Assembly (NCBI RefSeq): GCF_026262505.1
Contig: NC_067206.1
Coordinates: 7,592,879 to 7,656,878 of the forward strand
Source: Trichomonas vaginalis G3
Taxonomy: Eukaryota; Parabasalia; Trichomonadida; Trichomonadidae
Length of the DNA: 64,000 bases
Direction of reading: 5' to 3'
Shown here: positions 48,535 through 57,830 of the stretch, one piece after another
Layout of the letters: the number at the start of each line of letters is the position of its first letter
Numbering within the stretch: the stretch's first letter is position 1
Made by a program: the position numbers and the translations under genes
Notes under the pieces: model-generated
Told to the model about the DNA's origin: nothing
Database searches by the model: none
What the model saw: only the letters and a program-made list of their open reading frames with translations

Positions 48535-50027
48535 ATGAATGGAAATGTTTCCGAATGGTATAACGAATGCGACAATGCCATTAGAAGGTCAGAAATAGTT
48601 CCTGGAACTTACGAATATACAACTGCTGTTTCTTATGGAAACGTAGGTGAGTTTGGAGAAGGTTCTTCAACAACAGTAGATATTGCTTGCGACAGGTTTC
48701 ATATAATTTCTATTGACAACTCTTTCTTATACGTGGAACAAGACATTGAAATAAAACCTTCTGCCAAGTTGTCTGACAAGAAAGGTTGCAATGGAATTTT
48801 CTATGTCGGATACCAATATGCTCCAGAAGTTTTCATGGGATATAAGATATATTCTAACTCTGACTTAGTTCAAACAGTAACATGGGCAAACTATGAATGG
48901 TTCGCTTTGAGAAACTCAGTACAACCACAAGCTAGAGAACAAACAGACCAGTATGCAACTATTGAGAAAATAAGAAGACTTGACCCTAACGTTCCAGGAG
49001 TTTATGTTAACCTTTCTGGACAAAATGCAGCAGCAGTAACCAAAGTAAAATTGAAACTTAGAGTTCCTTTGTCATCTTTCCTCATCTTCAGGTTTTTAAG
49101 ATACTTGCCAAACTGGGCAGGAAAAATTTCTATCGAACTTACTCCAAGCAAAAATAACTTAGTCATTGCACCAACACAAGACCCATTCACTCTTACAGAA
49201 GTAGTGGAACAAATAAAATGTCATTCGCCGACTTTTGCAAAGACAAAGTTGACTTAGACTTTGGTTTCTCAAACCTCAACACTGAAGTAAACTATTATTT
49301 CAATGCTGCTGGAACTGCTTGGGACCCAGTTAAGTTCACATGCGAAAAATTTGAATGCAAGAGAATAGAAAGCAGACTTGCAGTCTATATGTTGGACCCA
49401 GATATTTCAAATGCTTTAGCTGCCAAATATATTGCAGTTCCACTTATGTTCCCTATACACCAAATATCTGTCAAAGACTTTGCAGGTGAAGTTGGAAACC
49501 AAAGTGCTGACCCAGGTGCAAGAACAGATATTGCCTTAACAACTGCAATGAAACATGCAGATACTATGTTTGTACTGTTCAGACGAACTATAAATGACTA
49601 TTCTTGCTTCTACAACCCTGGTATTAAATATCATATAAACATAGATGGCAAATACTATCCAAGAGAAGAATATTCTACAGTTGAGGATATGAGGTCATAC
49701 AACTTGACATTAGATGCTATGAACTTTAACAACAACTTCACAACAACCATTAACCCTGAAATGCAAAGTTCTATTATGCCATATGTGAAAGTATGGACTC
49801 ATACAGGAGCTCAAAAAACTCAATATACAAATGGAGACCGTTCAAACTTTTGGCTTGGCATTCCATTTGCTGACTCAGAAGACTTTATGGGTGGTATTTC
49901 AACTGTTGGTACAGTTCAAATACAATATACTGGTGACAGAGACGGTCCAGATGAATTGAAAGCAAAGAAGTTTACAAAACCAATAGCACTTTTCACGGAA
50001 GATGCTCTTTTGAAATTCGTTCGATGA
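48535..50027 (+). pseudogene. Polinton part: double-jelly-roll major capsid protein region
   Basis: Beta-rich sequence typical of the Polinton/virophage-type major capsid protein. Recognisable stretches are SFLYVEQDIEIKP and DLVQTVTWANYEWF near the start and FLRYLPNWAGKISIEL in the middle. HADTMFVLFRRTINDY and a Trp/Gly-rich end follow at the C-terminal jelly roll. Such proteins form the pseudo-hexameric shell in relatives. The assignment rests on pattern recognition, not alignment. Confidence 0.7.
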
Positions 50028-50408
50028 AACCTGCTGGGGCTCCTCAGATTGGTATAACGACAGCTTCCATCGAGCAGATTTTGGCAGCAGGTCAGTAAGT
50101 TGTTCTTGAACTGACTTCTCTCCGTCAAATATTGACAGTACGCCAGTTTGATAATATTGTATTAAAAACTTACCTTTAGAAATATCGGTCAGTTTTGTTG
50201 CTATATTTTTGTCAACGTCAAGAACTTTCACCATCTCGGTTATACCAACTTTCTTTGCTTTATGAAAATATTTTGGTTCAGCAAAGACTGCTATTCTATA
50301 ACATTTTCCATTGTTTGTGTAAAGAACTACTCTGTCAATGAACTTGTATTGTTTGTGTGTGTAAACTTTGTTTTGCTTCAATTCGAAGAGATACTCAAAT
50401 ACGTCCAT
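49899..50408 (-). CDS. Polinton part: small minus-strand gene, unknown
   Basis: Open frame starting MDVFEYLFELKQNKVY. It overlaps the end of the capsid region; only the part above about 50,030 looks protein-like. It is mixed alpha/beta in character and has no recognised domain. Confidence 0.45.
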   Translation of the reverse strand: MDVFEYLFELKQNKVYTHKQYKFIDRVVLYTNNGKCYRIAVFAEPKYFHKAKKVGITEMVKVLDVDKNIATKLTDISKGKFLIQYYQTGVLSIFDGEKSVQEQLTDLLPKSARWKLSLYQSEEPQQVSSNEFQKSIFREKCYWFCKLLCFQFIWTVSVTSILYLNCTNS

Positions 50409-50426
50409 CTTTTTATTCTAAGTAAA

Positions 50427-50762
50427 ATGTCATTTCCGAAAAATAGAAGCGTAAGTGTTTCAAAAGGTTTAATGGCGGTGGCAGATGTGAAGTTAAATTC
50501 ACCAACTCAAACAAACAGTCAAAGTGTTGTTGTCAATGTCAAAGACAGAGATGTTGAAGTGGGGAAACCATACGAAGACGAAGATGGTATAACAATAGTT
50601 CCTGTAAAAGAACAACCAACATATCCTGAAGTTAGCAGAGACTTAAGTTCTGTTGCAGATATTCGAAACGACTACCAACAACTTAAAGACAAACTTAAAA
50701 CTCAGGAGAAGATTTGTCAGGCTTTGGGTATAATGTTAAACTTGGTTGACACAACCCTGTAA
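50427..50762 (+). CDS. Polinton part: small protein, unknown
   Basis: 111 aa from ATG 50,427 (MSFPKNRSVSVSKG), with a disordered N-terminus and a helical C-terminal segment (DYQQLKDKLKTQEKI). First of four closely spaced same-strand genes running into the minor-capsid candidate. Confidence 0.55.
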   Translation: MSFPKNRSVSVSKGLMAVADVKLNSPTQTNSQSVVVNVKDRDVEVGKPYEDEDGITIVPVKEQPTYPEVSRDLSSVADIRNDYQQLKDKLKTQEKICQALGIMLNLVDTTL

Positions 50763-50764
50763 AA

Positions 50765-51007
50765 GTGAACTCATATGTCATTGCACCTCATGAAATTTTG
50801 AAAGAACTATTGAAACTTTTGACAGAGGCAGACGATATAAACATCAAAGAAATAGAACCCGACATTGCTTGCTGTGGTGTTTCATATAATGTCATTGACA
50901 AGATATACGTTATGAAAGGAGGTGAAACGTTGAACTTAAAATATAGTTTCCCAGACGTCATAAAAATATTTGACGACCACAACATTTCATTAAAGTTTGT
51001 TTGCTAA
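50765..51007 (+). CDS. Polinton part: small protein, unknown
   Basis: 80 aa (MNSYVIAPHEILKELL), compact, with helix-strand character. It starts right after the preceding gene's stop. No family recognised. Confidence 0.5.
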   Translation: MNSYVIAPHEILKELLKLLTEADDINIKEIEPDIACCGVSYNVIDKIYVMKGGETLNLKYSFPDVIKIFDDHNISLKFVC

Positions 51008-51013
51008 GTAAAA

Positions 51014-51244
51014 ATGTCAAAACTTCTTGAAAGATGTTTGAAGAAAAACAATATAGACTTTATTTCATGTAAAGGACTTTACACACTTTTGAACGATATG
51101 AAAGACCCTGTTTTGTTTGTTCGTGTAGACAAAGGAAAGTTCTATGTCTTTACAAAATATTTGAACTTCTTAGACAGAGAACTTCAAGAAACGCCATGTG
51201 AAAGTTTAGATGAAGTTCTTCTCCACTTTCAGAAAAACTTTTAA
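51014..51244 (+). CDS. Polinton part: small protein, unknown
   Basis: 76 aa (MSKLLERCLKKNNIDF), similar in size and alpha/beta feel to its upstream neighbour and possibly a diverged duplicate of it. No family recognised. Confidence 0.5.
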   Translation: MSKLLERCLKKNNIDFISCKGLYTLLNDMKDPVLFVRVDKGKFYVFTKYLNFLDRELQETPCESLDEVLLHFQKNF

Positions 51245-51254
51245 ATATATGTAA

Positions 51255-52079
51255 ATGGCAGAAGACATAGTGGTTTATACTATTACGACTAAAAACCCTG
51301 AGTCATATAATTCTATAACAACAAACTTACAAAGTCCTCAAGGACGATATTGTAAACTGACCTTAAACACGATGACGACTAAAGCCTGTTTTGCTCTTTT
51401 GACACCAGAAGATTTTATTGTTGTGAATGGTAAAAAATACTCCTTTGAAGATACTTACTCAGATATACCACCAACAGGTTTTGTTGACTTATTTAATACT
51501 TTAAGGACGGATGTAACATGTGCTGCAACTAGAGCAGGTTTCATTATGTTTGGATGTCCGACTGAGTTTAGTATAAACGATATGAGCTATAATACAAAAC
51601 TTATATCTGGTTTTTACTACCAACAGTTTCCTATAACAGGAAAAGGTGTCATACAAGGAATGTCTGTTCCATTGACTTTAAGTACACCTATTTTATATAT
51701 TGTTTCAAACTTAGGTTCAAAGTGCTATTCGAATGTCGACAGAAACTACTATGACCAAAAGATACTCATGCGTATAAACAACACTTTCTCTGCTGGTTTG
51801 CCTATTGTTCATTCGAATGCAGAGTTTTCAGCTTTAGTGAACTCAAACACTTTAGCAAACATAAACTTAACCTTAGTTGACGCAAACTTTGTTCCTGTAA
51901 AACTTTTATGTCCTATGTATTTGTCAATGACGGCAGAAAGTTTCGAATTGGAAGATGCAACTGGTGAAAGTATTGTACTACAAGAACAACTTCAACAACA
52001 AATAGCTCAAGAACAACAAATGCAACAAATGGAACAAATGCAACAACAAAGTCAAGAACAACAAATAGCTCAAGAATAA
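51255..52079 (+). CDS. Polinton part: candidate minor capsid (penton-like) protein
   Basis: 274 aa, strand-rich with repeated Asn/Thr/Ser turns and a stretch NINLTLVDANFVPVKLL, near the place where Polinton minor capsid proteins carry a similar LxDxxxxxVxL strand. It ends in a Gln/Glu/Met-rich tail (about residues 235-274). Its position after the major capsid region fits. The assignment is tentative. Confidence 0.5.
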   Translation: MAEDIVVYTITTKNPESYNSITTNLQSPQGRYCKLTLNTMTTKACFALLTPEDFIVVNGKKYSFEDTYSDIPPTGFVDLFNTLRTDVTCAATRAGFIMFGCPTEFSINDMSYNTKLISGFYYQQFPITGKGVIQGMSVPLTLSTPILYIVSNLGSKCYSNVDRNYYDQKILMRINNTFSAGLPIVHSNAEFSALVNSNTLANINLTLVDANFVPVKLLCPMYLSMTAESFELEDATGESIVLQEQLQQQIAQEQQMQQMEQMQQQSQEQQIAQE

Positions 52080-52110
52080 AAAAAATATTTTTTTTTATTT
52101 TTATAAAAAA

Positions 52111-53268
52111 ATGTACAGAATAGACGTTTCAGATTTTTATGACTTCCAAGCGTTCAGAAATATGTGTCCATTTCGAGACTATAACAAAGCAGTCGAGAAT
52201 TTGAAACGTTTAGTCATTTATGTCGACTCTGCCCCAGAATGTTATGTCATGAAAGAATGGGATGTAGTCTTTAACAAACCTAAAGCGACAATAGTTTCAG
52301 AACAAGAATGTAAACAGAAACTTAAGAAAATAAAAGTCGTACAAGTTGGTATGAAGATGTTAGATGCTTGGGATATCTTATTGTCAAAGTTAGAAGATTT
52401 TTCAGTTCGTGGTATAAAGTTTTATACACCTTCTCCAAACTTCTATTCTATCTTCACTGGATATAAATACGAACAAGTAGAATGGAAAGAAAATGTTATA
52501 GAAGCTTGGTTAGACCATGTCAAAGAAATTATATGCAATGGAAACGAAAGAGTCTATGAGTATATCTTATGTTGGTTTGCAAACATCTTACAACATCCAA
52601 GTGCTAAAAATGAAACTGCTCTCATTGTAATTGGAAAACAGGGAACAGGTAAGAACACTTTCTTTACAGATATCTTATGCAAACTGTTAGAGGGCTATTC
52701 GAACCCTAATATGACAAACTTAGAAAACATCTGCGGTAAATTTAACTCCTCAATAGAGAATATGAAACTTATAGTATGTAACGAACTTCAAAGTATAGAT
52801 ACAACAAAGGTTTTAAACTCAGATGCTTTGAAGAGTCTTATAACAGACAAAGTTGGAGTTGTTGAAAGAAAATATAAAGACCAAAGAGTTTGTGAAAATG
52901 TTGCAAATTTCATTATGGTTTCAAACAACGCTGTTCCGATGAAGTTAGAAAGTTCTGACAGAAGATATGTAGTTGTCAGAACGTCAGATTCTCATATGCA
53001 AGATACAGAATATTTTGACGACTTAGCAGAAACTTTGACATCTGACTTTTACAACCACTTGTTCTCATATTTCATGACATTAGATATTTCAAAGTTCAAT
53101 CCAAGACAAATTCCACATACCGAAGAGAGACAAACATTGTTAGAAGCAAACAAGAGTGTATATGAACTGTTCATAGATGAAACTGACTTTGAGTGTTTAG
53201 ATGAAAGGTCATTGTACGATTCGTATAAACAATATTGGCCAAGAGTATGGTTATATGACAGCGTCTAA
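52111..53268 (+). CDS. Polinton part: superfamily 3 helicase
   Basis: 385 aa. A Walker A motif GKQGTGKN lies near residue 174, Walker B-like MKLIVCNE near 215, and an SF3 motif C region NFIMVSNNAVPMKLESSDRR near 268. This order is typical of D5/primase-type and Tlr1-type SF3 helicases that unwind replicating viral or element DNA. It lies between the capsid genes and the packaging ATPase. Confidence 0.75.
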   Translation: MYRIDVSDFYDFQAFRNMCPFRDYNKAVENLKRLVIYVDSAPECYVMKEWDVVFNKPKATIVSEQECKQKLKKIKVVQVGMKMLDAWDILLSKLEDFSVRGIKFYTPSPNFYSIFTGYKYEQVEWKENVIEAWLDHVKEIICNGNERVYEYILCWFANILQHPSAKNETALIVIGKQGTGKNTFFTDILCKLLEGYSNPNMTNLENICGKFNSSIENMKLIVCNELQSIDTTKVLNSDALKSLITDKVGVVERKYKDQRVCENVANFIMVSNNAVPMKLESSDRRYVVVRTSDSHMQDTEYFDDLAETLTSDFYNHLFSYFMTLDISKFNPRQIPHTEERQTLLEANKSVYELFIDETDFECLDERSLYDSYKQYWPRVWLYDSV

Positions 53269-53382
53269 ACGTACATTCTTGGCAAATGTCAAAAATCTTT
53301 TAGACGTACAGAATGGTGTATATACAAAGAAAATTTTTCTGAGTAAATTTTAAAAAAAATATTTTTTTATCCGATAGAAAAG

Positions 53383-53802
53383 ATGACGAAATTCATCTCA
53401 GTCAACAAGTATATGTCAGGACTTAAAGAAGAACTAGACCCATTCACATATTTGAATGTTTACTTCTACCATTTTGAAAGTCTACATTTGACAAAGTTTG
53501 GAACATCGAACCAGTTAAGTTTGCTATTGTGACTAAAAATGGTGCGAAAATTTGAAGACTTAGACATAGAAGGTTTGTTAACAGTCAAAGAAAGTTTTGA
53601 CAGAAGGTTTTCAAACCTTAAAGAAGGCAAAGCATACAAACTTGTTATACCTTATGAACCAAAGAAAGCAGACGACTATGAATATTATGAGTCTAAGATA
53701 GTTGAAGTTCAAGGTAAATTGGGTAAAAAGATTTTAGAGTCTAAGCCAGTGTTTGCTCCTAAAGAGGAAGAGAACATTGACATTGACCCAGAAATGTTCT
53801 AA
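53383..53802 (+). other. Polinton part: short coding stretch, unknown
   Basis: Two small plus-strand frames (53,383 to about 53,532, and 53,539-53,802). The second gives 87 aa, MVRKFEDLDIEGLL, Lys/Glu-rich and ending in an acidic IDIDPEMF. No family recognised; it could be a replication accessory. Confidence 0.4.
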
Positions 53803-53818
53803 AAATAAAATTTTATTT

Positions 53819-54265
53819 TTACATGTCAAATTTCTTTTTCTCTGGCTCTGGTTCTTTCTTCTCTTCTTCTACTTTCTTTTCTTTCCTTTCTCTCTTCTTC
53901 TTTTCTGGTGGAGTTATGTCAAACTTCTCAGAACCATATTTTTGTAAAAGGTCTTTGTCCTTTAATAGCTCTTCTATTCTGTTTTCTATTTCATTTTCAA
54001 GAACAGCGCATGTGTCTTCTTTGCATTCTAAGAAGTTTTGTTGGACTTCATCTCTCCAAGAGGCGTCATCTCTGTCAACAAGTCTGTCATTGACAAATTT
54101 TAAGACTTCTCTGCTTAAGGTTTTATGGTTCTTGTCATATTCCCAGAAACAGAACTTTAGAACAAATTCCCCTTTCTTGTTTACACTATGTAAGATTTTA
54201 TGGTCGACAGATGTTTTGCTGTCGAAAAGCTTGTCTCGAATATAGATAGCGAAATCGCTAGACAT
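53819..54265 (-). CDS. Polinton part: small charged protein, unknown
   Basis: 148 aa (MSSDFAIYIRDKLFDS), helical, with a highly charged Lys/Glu/Pro tail (residues 115-148). It is convergent with its left neighbour and divergent from the ATPase region. Confidence 0.55.
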   Translation of the reverse strand: MSSDFAIYIRDKLFDSKTSVDHKILHSVNKKGEFVLKFCFWEYDKNHKTLSREVLKFVNDRLVDRDDASWRDEVQQNFLECKEDTCAVLENEIENRIEELLKDKDLLQKYGSEKFDITPPEKKKRERKEKKVEEEKKEPEPEKKKFDM

Positions 54266-54301
54266 TTCCTAAAAGATAAAAATTTTAATTTTTCTAAAAA
54301 T

Positions 54302-55176
54302 ATGTTAGAAAAAAAGTTTGCTGACATTGACAAGAAATTTGAGAATGTTTTAAACAAGAACAAGAGGAAGTTGGAAAATGCTCAGATAAAACCATACATG
54401 ACAAGTTCCTATTTGCTCAGAATGGTATAACAGGTCTAATTGCACCACCTGGGTCGGGTAAGACTTTCACTTATCTTAAAATGGCTGCACAACAACAAGA
54501 ACTAGATGAGAAGAACCCATTCTATGAGTTAGTAGTCATTTGTAGTACTTCTGGTCAATTTGACCAAACAGTCAATTCGTTCAAAGATATTATAAAAAAG
54601 TCTAAGTTAGTATGTATAAAAGACTCTGAGTTGTTAGATTGGATAAAGAAGTACCAAAGAAGAGTTTTGAAGTACAATGCTATAAATGAGTATGTCAATT
54701 CTAAGTTTAAAGACCCAAATGAGGAAATGCAGAGAATATTAGAGAAGAAACACTTCAGAAACAAACAGAAAGAGATTGAGTACCTTTCGAAGAAATTGCA
54801 ATCTTACGATTGGAAGACTTACCCTCACAGATGTCTTCTTATCTTAGATGACTTTGCTTCTCATCCTTTGTTAAAGAACAGAGAACAAGACATGTGTCGA
54901 ATTCTTAAGAAGCTCAGACACTTTAACATCTCTGTTGTCATTTGTGTACAGACAGCCAAGAGTTTAAGTAAGGATGTAAAGAGAATACTTACTGACATTG
55001 TACTCTTCCCCGGATTGTCCGAAGACGATTTCATGGAACTTATGAAAGAGTCCATGGCAAGTAAGTTTGACAGACATGAACTATGGGAGAAGTACAAAGT
55101 CATACAAGACCCTCATACTTCTTTCAGAATTCATATCTACGCGAACAAAGTTCAAATTGTAAAAAGTCAAGCGTAA
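54302..55176 (+). pseudogene. Polinton part: FtsK/HerA-type packaging ATPase region
   Basis: A P-loop of the type PPGSGKT is visible near 54,450 and a Walker B LLILDD near 54,840. SVVICVQTAKSL (sensor-like strand) and LFPGLSEDDF follow. The pattern LILDDF...ISVVIC.Q matches A32-like DNA-packaging ATPases, one of the core Polinton genes. Confidence 0.7.
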
Positions 55177-55269
55177 AAATGTAAGTGTTTGAGTCTTAGT
55201 CTGTTGTGGTGCTGGGGCTGTCGGTTCTTCTGGCTTTGGAATGGACTCGGTTGGTGGAACGTCAGCCAT
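55081..55269 (-). CDS. Polinton part: short duplicate of the Pro-rich gene
   Basis: 62-codon frame beginning MADVPPTESIPKPEEP, almost the same start as the Pro-rich gene at 57,637. Its later part merges with the antisense of the ATPase end, so it looks like a partial copy. Confidence 0.45.
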   Translation of the reverse strand: MADVPPTESIPKPEEPTAPAPQQTKTQTLTFLRLTFYNLNFVRVDMNSERSMRVLYDFVLLP

Positions 55270-55770
55270 CCGTTTGTGTCCTGTCGGAAGGAAGAGTTCT
55301 TCCAGTTGGAAGGAAGGACTTTTCCTGTCGGAAGGAAGGACTTTTCCTGTCGGAAAGAAAAACTTTTCCTGTCGGAAAGAAAAACTTTTCCTGTCGGAAA
55401 GAAAAATTTTTCCTGTCGGAAAGAAAAATTTTTCCTGTCGGAAAGAAAAATTTTTCCTGAAGGTCGGCCAAAAAGTTCTCAATTTTCGAAAATTTGAATG
55501 GTTTACGGACGGACAACAGGAAAAATTTTTCCTGTCGGAAAGAAAAATTTTTCCTGTCGGAAGGAAAATTTTTTCCTGTTGGAAGGAAAATTTTTTCCTG
55601 TTGGAAGGAAAATTTTTTCCTGTTGGAAGGAAAAACTTTTCCTGTTGGAAGGAAATTTTTTTCCTGTTGGAAGGAAAAACTTTTCCTGTCAGAAGGAAGG
55701 ACTCGGAATGTCAGAAGGATTTGACAAGACAATTTACCATCTAGAGCTACCTGAGCCATCTGACTTTCAC
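55195..55770. repeat. Copy 1 of a duplicated divergent-promoter segment
   Basis: Shares GGAATGGACTCGGTTGGTGG, CAAAAAGTTCTCAATTTTCG and CAATTTACC blocks, in the same order, with 57,585-57,830. Each copy holds the start of a minus-strand Pro-rich gene, a CCTGTCGG-type leader and the start of a plus-strand gene. In this copy the leader has grown into the 22-bp repeat array. Confidence 0.75.
55280..55700. repeat. 22-bp tandem repeat, two blocks
   Basis: Units of type CCTGTCGGAAAGAAAAATTT recur every 22 bp at 55,324-55,456 (about seven) and 55,531-55,685 (about eight). Between them is the unique stretch with AAAAAGTTCTCAATTTTCG. The second block drifts to CCTGTTGGAAGG. Because 22 is not a multiple of three and the unit lacks stops, several frames stay open; these are by-products, not genes. 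Confidence 0.85.
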
Positions 55771-55791
55771 AAAAGACCAAAAATAAACGCT

Positions 55792-56403
55792 TTACATGTA
55801 TTTTTCAGCAACTTCGTCAAATAATTTTATAGCTTTATCTATCTCATCTACTTCAAACGTTTCTTTACCTTTTATGGGAGCACCATACATTTTCTCAAAC
55901 TTTTCAAGTAGTTCTGTTTCAGCAGCTCTCATATCATTCACAAACACAACCTTAACTCTATTGACTATACTGTCATATCTTTGAGTTATATTATATGTTC
56001 TTCCTATCTTATATCTTTTTGTATTGAAGTCCTTCGGTTTCTGAACGATGTAAAGTAAGCCTTCACTGCAACGTTCCGTATCGAATGAACCATATGTTAT
56101 GAAATTATATCCAACAACTGGGTCTAACCATAACAAAACTATTGGTATAAGACTTTTGTCAATGAGATATGCTGTAGTTCCACAGAATCTTACCGATATC
56201 ATAAGCTCAGGATTTCTTGTCAAAATTTTCTGAGTTGAAGCAATTCCAACCCAATGCCATGTTTTCTTTCCAAATGGTGATATAATGTCTGACAAAGAAT
56301 ATTTGTTGTATTTCTTTGAGTATCTTACGTTTAAATCACCTATTCTAACCACTTTGGTGTCATTGTCTATCTTTTTAACTGTTTCAAACTCAGTGTTTGT
56401 CAT
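55792..56403 (-). CDS. Polinton part: KilA-N / T5orf172-type protein
   Basis: 203 aa. The N-terminal half (IGDLNVRYSKKYNKYSLSDI, FGKKTWHW) resembles the KilA-N DNA-binding domain. The C-terminal half (GLLYIVQKPKDF, RYKIGRTYNITQRYDS) resembles the T5orf172/MUG113 branch of the GIY-YIG nuclease fold. This pairing is frequent in large DNA viruses and in trichomonad Mavericks. Likely a DNA-binding or nicking accessory; role not shown. Confidence 0.7.
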   Translation of the reverse strand: MTNTEFETVKKIDNDTKVVRIGDLNVRYSKKYNKYSLSDIISPFGKKTWHWVGIASTQKILTRNPELMISVRFCGTTAYLIDKSLIPIVLLWLDPVVGYNFITYGSFDTERCSEGLLYIVQKPKDFNTKRYKIGRTYNITQRYDSIVNRVKVVFVNDMRAAETELLEKFEKMYGAPIKGKETFEVDEIDKAIKLFDEVAEKYM

Positions 56404-56488
56404 TTCCTGTCTTTACATACAAAATAAAAAAAATATTTTATAAAAAACTAACTTTTTTTATCTTGTATAAAAGATATGATTTCAGGGA

Positions 56489-56579
56489 TTTTTTTACGAA
56501 GAGTAAAAGTTCACTTCGTCAAAAATAACACAAAAATAGTGTATTTTTTACGAAGTGCAAAAGTTCACTTCGTAAAAAA
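56489..56579. repeat. Pair of near-identical hairpins between divergent genes
   Basis: Two copies, about 55 bp apart, of a motif with ACGAAG..AAAAGTTCACTTCGT. The right copy (56,544-56,579) has perfect 14-bp arms TTTTTTACGAAGTG around an 8-nt loop. They lie between a minus-strand and a plus-strand gene, where both promoters should be. Confidence 0.75.
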
Positions 56580-56614
56580 TAACAGTTATATAATGAAATT
56601 TGGTCATTTTTTTC

Positions 56615-56803
56615 ATGTCAGAAGACTCGAAGGTGCAACACTTCCAAAATACCGACGAACTCAGAAGAGCAGCATGGCAGTATGTTCTTGACAACTTCTT
56701 TGAGTTCTCCAGGTACACCTTGGAAAATGCTGAAGAACTCCGACACAGAGAATTTGGAGAAATTGCGCTCCAATACTACATTGACAAACAAAGGGTAAAA
56801 TAA
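56615..56803 (+). CDS. Polinton part: small protein, unknown
   Basis: 62 aa from ATG 56,615 (MSEDSKVQHFQNTDEL), helical and charged. It starts 35 bp after the hairpin pair. Confidence 0.5.
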   Translation: MSEDSKVQHFQNTDELRRAAWQYVLDNFFEFSRYTLENAEELRHREFGEIALQYYIDKQRVK

Positions 56804-56839
56804 GACTAAAAACTTAACGTTTAAAAAGTGACATTTTTA

Positions 56840-57040
56840 ATGAGCTCCGAGTCACCGAGAAAACTTGGTCAGATGTTAGCAGCTTACTTCCCTGAGGAGG
56901 ATGGAAGCGTTACATACGTAAGGTTCAAAAACAACGAACCTGGAATTGCGTACCAAATTCGCAATTACATGACCGTGGAAGAGTACGAAAGGTTCCTACA
57001 AGAGAAACCAGCTCTAAACAACTCAGAAAAGAAAGAATAA
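56840..57040 (+). CDS. Polinton part: small protein, unknown
   Basis: 66 aa from ATG 56,840 (MSSESPRKLGQMLAAY), acidic/aromatic mixed. It begins 36 bp after the previous stop on the same strand. Confidence 0.5.
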   Translation: MSSESPRKLGQMLAAYFPEEDGSVTYVRFKNNEPGIAYQIRNYMTVEEYERFLQEKPALNNSEKKE

Positions 57041-57109
57041 AAAGTTTAACTCGTAATTGTTTATTTTTTTTACTTGTATGGGCAAGCTGCAAGAATGAAG
57101 TCGACTATC

Positions 57110-57637
57110 TCAGTCTTTGTCTTGACGAGCTGGACGGCTCTTGCGAGTATGTCTGTTTTGCGGTCTCCAGCTGGTGTCTGACCTTCGTAATTGCGCATGT
57201 TCTTGAGAGCTCCAACTGTAAATGGCTGTAGATGAAGAGTCTCTCAGACTGCTTGAGGTAGTCGTCTCTGTCTTTGACCGAATCTGTGGTACGAGTCGAA
57301 TCGTCGATTTGAGGGAAGAGACTGAAAGCCTGTCATCTTCCATTGGAGCTGTAGCATACTCTTTGCGTAAGCGGTTCAGACCTTCTTCGAAGTCTTGGTC
57401 TCTCTTCGATTGGGATTGAGATTGGAATTGCTGGGGTGGAGCTTGCTGGAACATCCAAGGGTTGGGGAAGTAAGGCATAGGTTGAGGAGGGTAGTTCGGG
57501 AAGCCTTGTGGTGGGTAGTAACCTTGAGGTGGAAATTGGTAGTAATACGGAGGTACTTGCTGGAACTGAGGTGCAGGGGCTGGTGCTTTAGGTTCTTCTG
57601 GTTTGGGAATGGACTCGGTTGGTGGGACGTCAGTCAT
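57110..57637 (-). CDS. Polinton part: Pro/Gln/Tyr-rich protein
   Basis: Starts MTDVPPTESIPKPEEP at 57,637, followed by a Pro/Tyr/Phe/Gln-rich linker (PPYYYQFPPQGYYPPQGFPN) and a charged segment (KRDQDFEEGLNRLRKEY). The later codons become Ser/Arg-rich and may not be native. Looks like an intrinsically disordered, virion- or assembly-associated protein; no family named. Confidence 0.5.
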   Translation of the reverse strand: MTDVPPTESIPKPEEPKAPAPAPQFQQVPPYYYQFPPQGYYPPQGFPNYPPQPMPYFPNPWMFQQAPPQQFQSQSQSKRDQDFEEGLNRLRKEYATAPMEDDRLSVSSLKSTIRLVPQIRSKTETTTSSSLRDSSSTAIYSWSSQEHAQLRRSDTSWRPQNRHTRKSRPARQDKD

Positions 57638-57830
57638 CTGTTTGTGTCCTGTCGGAAGGAAAAACTTTTTCTGAAGTTCGACCAAAAAGTTCTCAATTTT
57701 CGAAAATTTGAATGGTTTACGGACGAACAACAGGAAAATTTTTTCCAGTTGTCGGGAAAATATTTTCCTGTCGGATGGAAGAACTTGGAATGCAAGAAAG
57801 ACTTGACGAGGCAATTTACCTAATTGAAAT
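57585..57830. repeat. Copy 2 of the duplicated divergent-promoter segment
   Basis: Matches 55,195-55,770 in order and orientation but with only a few CCTGTCGG-type units, so the tandem expansion is confined to the other copy. Confidence 0.75.

Noticed and set aside
55189-55824. Several long frames on both strands through the 22-bp repeat
   Set aside because: They arise because the repeat unit lacks stops; sequence is just the repeat in different frames.
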